A stretch of DNA of 64,000 nt from Axinella damicornis. Lineage: Eukaryota; Porifera; Demospongiae; Axinellida; Axinellidae. The notes under the pieces were generated by a model. The model saw only the letters and a program-made list of their open reading frames with translations. It was not told where the DNA came from and searched no databases. The stretch is from the NCBI GenBank assembly GCA_963931865.1, contig OZ007506.1, positions 19,638,100 through 19,702,099 on the forward strand, written 5' to 3'. Shown here piece after piece: positions 60,364 through 64,000 of this stretch. The position numbers and the translations under genes were made by a program. Numbering within the stretch: position 1 is the stretch's first letter; the number at the start of each line of letters is the position of its first letter.

Positions 60364-63300
60364 ATGGCAGCGTACATAGCTTGTCTTGGCGTTCTTGTCT
60401 GTTCAATGTGGCTGGTTCACGCACAGACGGTGTGCCCAGGTATTCATGGGCAGCCCAAGTGTGTCTGCCAACACCCAGATGGTGTCATTGACCTCACCCC
60501 ACTGGCGAACACCAACGGAACACCAAGGTATATGTAACTATAGCCGTACGTAAAGTAGGACGGTGACACCTGGGCAGAGGGGTGGCCAAATCGATCTGCT
60601 TACATCTCTATGCACTCTGACTTAGATTTGATGTTGTTCTTGAGTTAGTTTGGTTCTCAGACCCTTCTGTGTTTCGTTTCCAGGGTGGGTCAAGCAATCT
60701 TTCTGTGTTCTGTTTCCAATGTGGGTGGGCAAGCGAGCCCCACCCACCTTAGAAATGAAATGTAGAAGGGTCTGGGTCAGCACTACTCTCGTTCCCAGGA
60801 TTGGAATGTAAAGTCTGGCCAGTGAGACTAGGTCAGCACACCACAGACCTTCAGACATCAAGGAGGGAATCTGTAACTGACCCTGTTTCCTCTGCCTCTT
60901 GACAACCCTTTATGTCCCCTACCCTTATTCTTTTGTCCTCCCTATAGTGTTCTATCATGATCAAGTAATGTTTGACCTATACATTTGACTACCGTGATGG
61001 TGAAAATAATGAAGCAATGATACCAAAGGCATTTAAGCACATATTCGGGGTTCCCTATATTATAGGTGCTAACACTTTTGTCTATACTTTTCTGCTGCTT
61101 TGAGCATGCAGTTTCTCATGGCCAGTGGGAAATGCATACTTCTGCTTGATTTATACTCACACCTGCTACTGTTTCAGAGCAGAATTATGATGTTGTCTAC
61201 TCCTAGTAACTTGCTGACAACTGATTTGCTTATGGTAGACTTGTATATAGCCCTGCTGGAGGTGCTTTGTGCCTCCACAGAACCACCTAAAACATATGGA
61301 AAACTATTCAGGATGGGCAGCTTCGTGCTTTGCACTGCATTGCCGCTGCTTTCTGCTTATTCTGTTCTGTCTTTCTCAGTGCCATACACATGTTTACCCT
61401 AATTTCCTGCATTATTTTACCCAAACACATGTCCCCTAAAAATCATAAGTTACATTGGTCTGTCCATGGCCTGAGTGTTCAGAACACTTTTGTCGGCCCT
61501 GATCTTTAATTCCCTATAGGCCTCCACCATAACTTTCATTACTGACGGTGGTACGAGCACCATTAGTTGGCAAGCAACTTAAGCTAGGTGGAGGCTGGGA
61601 ACAACCCAATGCTGGGATGGAGGCTGTCTCTGCTTATATAGCTGGAGTCAAACTCTGTATAGACACATTACTTGAGCTACACTTGTTGGCCTTTGCCTAA
61701 AGTTTCCTGTATTATGCTATACCAATACTTCCAGACCATTACCTCACATCATGCTCAATTATGTAATGGGACTTAAGCTTTCACCCAATGGCCAAATATT
61801 GATGAACCTGAGTCAGCAGAGTTAGTACAGTACTGAAGCTGAAACTTCCACCTGGGCCTAGCCTTAGCCTTCTACACAAACTGGATATCTGCATGAAAGG
61901 TATCAATGAAGTGAATGCCGGGATGGTGCTTTCAGCAAGCTGTACTGAAATTCCTAGTATGCTTGCTGTAAGGCTACACTTGTACCGTCTCAATTTTCTC
62001 TACATGCAGGTTCACAGGGATTAAGGATCCAAATGACTGGTTATATTCATTCAATCCCTGCTACACGTATTCTGAGCAGACTGACTGTCAAAATGTCTAT
62101 GTGAGCAATTTCAGGTGTAATGCACTTTTGGTGACCTGTTGACTTAGTGCAAGAGTACAGGGTCTAGATTTTATAGCTATACCTACGTATATACACAAAC
62201 CAGATGACATCATATTATACAAATACCTTCGCTCACTTCGCTCGCCCAGCTACTTCCCCCTCATTCGCCTACGTGAGTAATCCGGCGCCAGACAGCTCTC
62301 TGTGCAGAGCTGGTGCTCCTCGATTGCATCCGCTTTAGCTGCTGCTCCACAATTGCGGGTGCTGCTCGCCGCTTGCGTCCGCTTCAGCTGCTGCTCCCCG
62401 ATTGCGTCCGCTTCAGCCGCTGCATGCTCCCTGATTGCGTCCACTTCAGCTGTTGCTCCACGATTGCGGCTGCTGCTCGCCGCTTGCGTCCGCTTCAGCT
62501 GCTGCTCCCCGATTGCGTCCACTTCAACTGCTGCTCCCCGATTGCGTCCGCTTCAACTGCTGCTCCCCAATTGTGTCCGCTTCGACTGCTGCTTTCCAGC
62601 CAATGCATGCCCAATGTTCTCGAACATTCTTCTCAGAGTTCGAGGTTCAGTAACTTGAAGTACGAAGGTCGCGCGTCAGTAGTCTAGTCCCGCCCCACGA
62701 ACATCCCACTTCCGTCACGCAACACAGACACACGCACATTAAAATATTGATGATGGCCTCATTCTCATGCAGGCCTAGTATGAGGTGTGCTGGAGGCATG
62801 CAAACAGCACAAGCTGGGTGGAGGCCAGCTCGGAATAAACCAAAATCTGTTGTTGACAACAGTGTTCCAACGTCTATGTGAGTGATTTCAGATGCAGTGC
62901 ACCCCAGACTGAGAGTACACTACCTAAGCTATTATAGTTGTTGACCCATTGCAAGAGTGAACAGTTCTGCATCTTGAGTGATGAAGTTGTAGTCGGAACC
63001 ATCTGGCTGGTGCCAACGTCAGAGGAATTAAGGGTCAGATTCTACTTCCACCGTTGCACGAAATAACGTGCTTTTACGTACTGCAAGTGACGAAAAGCTG
63101 GGAACGAGGCTACTCATGCAGGCCTCCAATGCTACATGTAGTATAAGGTGTGCTGGAGGCTAGGCTCGTTCCCAGGCACATGGGAATGAGGCTAGCTGGA
63201 GGCATGCAAGCAACTAAGCTAGGTGGAGGCTAGCCTCGGTCCCAGGCTCTCTTCTTGAGGCCAGCTGGGAATAAATCAAAATCTGTTGTTGAAGTAGCTA

Positions 63301-63636
63301 GCCTCACTCTGAGCACCTGGGAATGAGGCTACATGGTGAGGATACATGGGTGGGTAGTCTTGAAGGTCTCGGGACAAGACTAGCGGGTGGGGTGGGCAGT
63401 TGTTGAATCTGTATCCTGAGTGAGACATTTGTTGTTTGAGGTAACATGAAAGATCCCCTTCTCTCATAAGATCAAGTTTGTGATCTAAACATTTTTCTGT
63501 CATTTACATTTCTCACACAGATATGCCAATCAAAGGCCAGTGTTACTTGGCAATTTAAGGTTGCCACGGGGAATGAGCAAATCAGGACAGGTCCAGATGG
63601 CAAAGTGTACTTGTTTTATACTGGAGACGGAGAAAG
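60364..63636 (+). CDS. Secreted or membrane protein with MRH-like module, 3' end outside window
   Basis: Exons 60364-60527, 62010-62100 and 63521-63636 join in phase (2, 0, 2). The first exon gives a signal peptide (MAAYIACLGVLVCSMWLVHA) and a Cys-rich start with DGVIDLTPLA. The next two read FTGIKDPNDWLYSFNPCYTY, then SVTWQFKVATGNEQI and YLFYTGDGER. The pattern DLxPL..., FNPC, YxG.. and TGG-like turns resembles mannose-6-phosphate-receptor-homology (MRH) or ATG27-type lumenal domains, which bind sugars or sort proteins in the secretory path. The assignment is by pattern only. A possible next exon begins at 63794 (SALAHGMAAVHGRTIV), but I am unsure. No stop is reached. Confidence 0.5.
60784..60830. 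mobile_element. Palindromic MITE with perfect 9-bp duplication
   Basis: TACTCTCGTTCCCAG ... AGTGAGACTA. GGTCAGCAC on both sides (60775-60783 and 60831-60839). Intron of the MRH-like gene. Confidence 0.85.
62290..62600. repeat. Coding-phase minisatellite, about 30-bp unit
   Basis: Units such as CTTCAGCTGCTGCTCCCCGA and TTGCGTCCG repeat about ten times with variation. On the minus strand one frame stays open for 90 codons (62250-62522) with the period-10 motif DAIGEQQLKR. No start, splice or homology supports a gene. It lies in an intron of the MRH-like gene. Confidence 0.75.
62785..63290. repeat. Duplicated intronic segment with empty and filled MITE sites
   Basis: GTGCTGGAGGCATGCAA at about 62788 and the stretch to AAAATCTGTTGTTGA (about 62855) recur at about 63150-63290, where the same text is broken by two TAG-CTA elements. 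Confidence 0.8.
63161..63194. mobile_element. 34-bp palindromic MITE with perfect 9-bp duplication and an empty site nearby
   Basis: TAGGCTCGTTCCCAGG ... TGGGAATGAGGCTA. GCTGGAGGC on both sides (63152-63160 and 63195-63203). The duplicated segment near 62788 has a single GCTGGAGGC and no insert. Confidence 0.92.
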
Positions 63637-64000
63637 GTATATAGTAATCATAGCTTGCCAGACACTTTATTCAATTGCCGAGTGTAGTAATCTTGTCAAT
63701 GATACTGAGCTATCGTTTGTCTGTATATAATTATATATGCATGTATATACATTTCCGTCATGCGCATCCACGTATTAATTGTAGTGCATTGGCACACGGA
63801 ATGGCTGCTGTGCATGGACGAACGATCGTAAATGATGGTGGCTCACACGGTGGAAACCTGTCATCGAATTTCTTCCAGGGCTTCATCAGTACGTCAGTAT
63901 GCCATGTACCTTGGTGTTCGGAGACGCACACATTATTAAACACAGGATGCCTCTCTCTTCCGAAACTTCACACCTCTTCTACATGTAAATAAGCGGGTGC

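Noticed and set aside
61100..61402. 100-codon plus-strand frame
   Set aside because: No homology, no splice signals in context, and intronic in the MRH-like gene model.
63794..63992. Fourth exon of the MRH-like gene
   Set aside because: An AG acceptor and open phase exist and the peptide looks plausible, but no conserved pattern or donor confirms it before the window ends.

Overview
The window is animal nuclear DNA. Coding sequence is split by spliceosomal introns with GT/AG borders and protein-coding genes are close together. The gene set includes Notch-ligand (Delta/DSL), ARID1 chromatin-remodelling, ESCRT-III and katanin genes. A two-domain beta-gamma crystallin, short intergenic gaps (four head-to-head gene pairs 100 to 145 bp apart) and short introns suggest an early-branching animal, most likely a demosponge. 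The taxon is inferred from gene content only.

Layout. 1-1734: no recognisable gene. 1867-8838 (-): katanin p60, with a beta-gamma crystallin gene nested antisense in one intron (4598-5740). 8968-26045: a tandem block built from a repeated pair, a single-exon DHHC palmitoyltransferase plus a Delta-like Notch ligand. Unit 1 is intact (DHHC 8968-10026 +, Delta 10266-18102 -). Then come a DHHC remnant (about 18230-18410), a decayed second Delta (18512-23140 -) and a second DHHC gene whose frame is cut by a 1.7 kb transposon with TTAA target duplications (23282-26045 +). 26485-27501 (-): SLC25A39/40 mitochondrial carrier. 28424-31596 (+): CHMP1. 32750-46179 (-): ARID1/BAF250. 46539-48648 (-): ribosomal protein L24. 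48749-50480 (+): CCDC28. 51151-56854 (-): CCDC14-like centrosomal coiled-coil protein. 58181-59944 (+): BTB-BACK-Kelch protein. 60364-63636 and beyond (+): secreted protein with an MRH-like module, running off the window.

Exon models were built by hand from GT/AG borders, reading phase and remembered family sequence. For KATNA1, Delta 1, CHMP1, ARID1, RPL24, CCDC28, CCDC14 and the crystallin, the exon lengths sum to a whole number of codons and end at a stop, which supports the models.

The most notable signal outside the genes is a swarm of 34-400 bp palindromic elements that begin TAG(C/T)CT and end in the inverse, AG(G/A)CTA. Many are flanked by 9-bp direct repeats, several of them perfect, as expected for Mutator-like MITEs. 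One has seeded a 12-copy, 64-bp tandem array in an ARID1 intron. A second small family (AAGAGC...GCTCTT), one hAT-like element with 76-bp inverted repeats, and the TTAA element inside the DHHC gene show that this stretch has been colonised by several kinds of non-autonomous DNA transposon. Long homopolymer G/C runs of 23-36 bp recur in introns and intergenic gaps.
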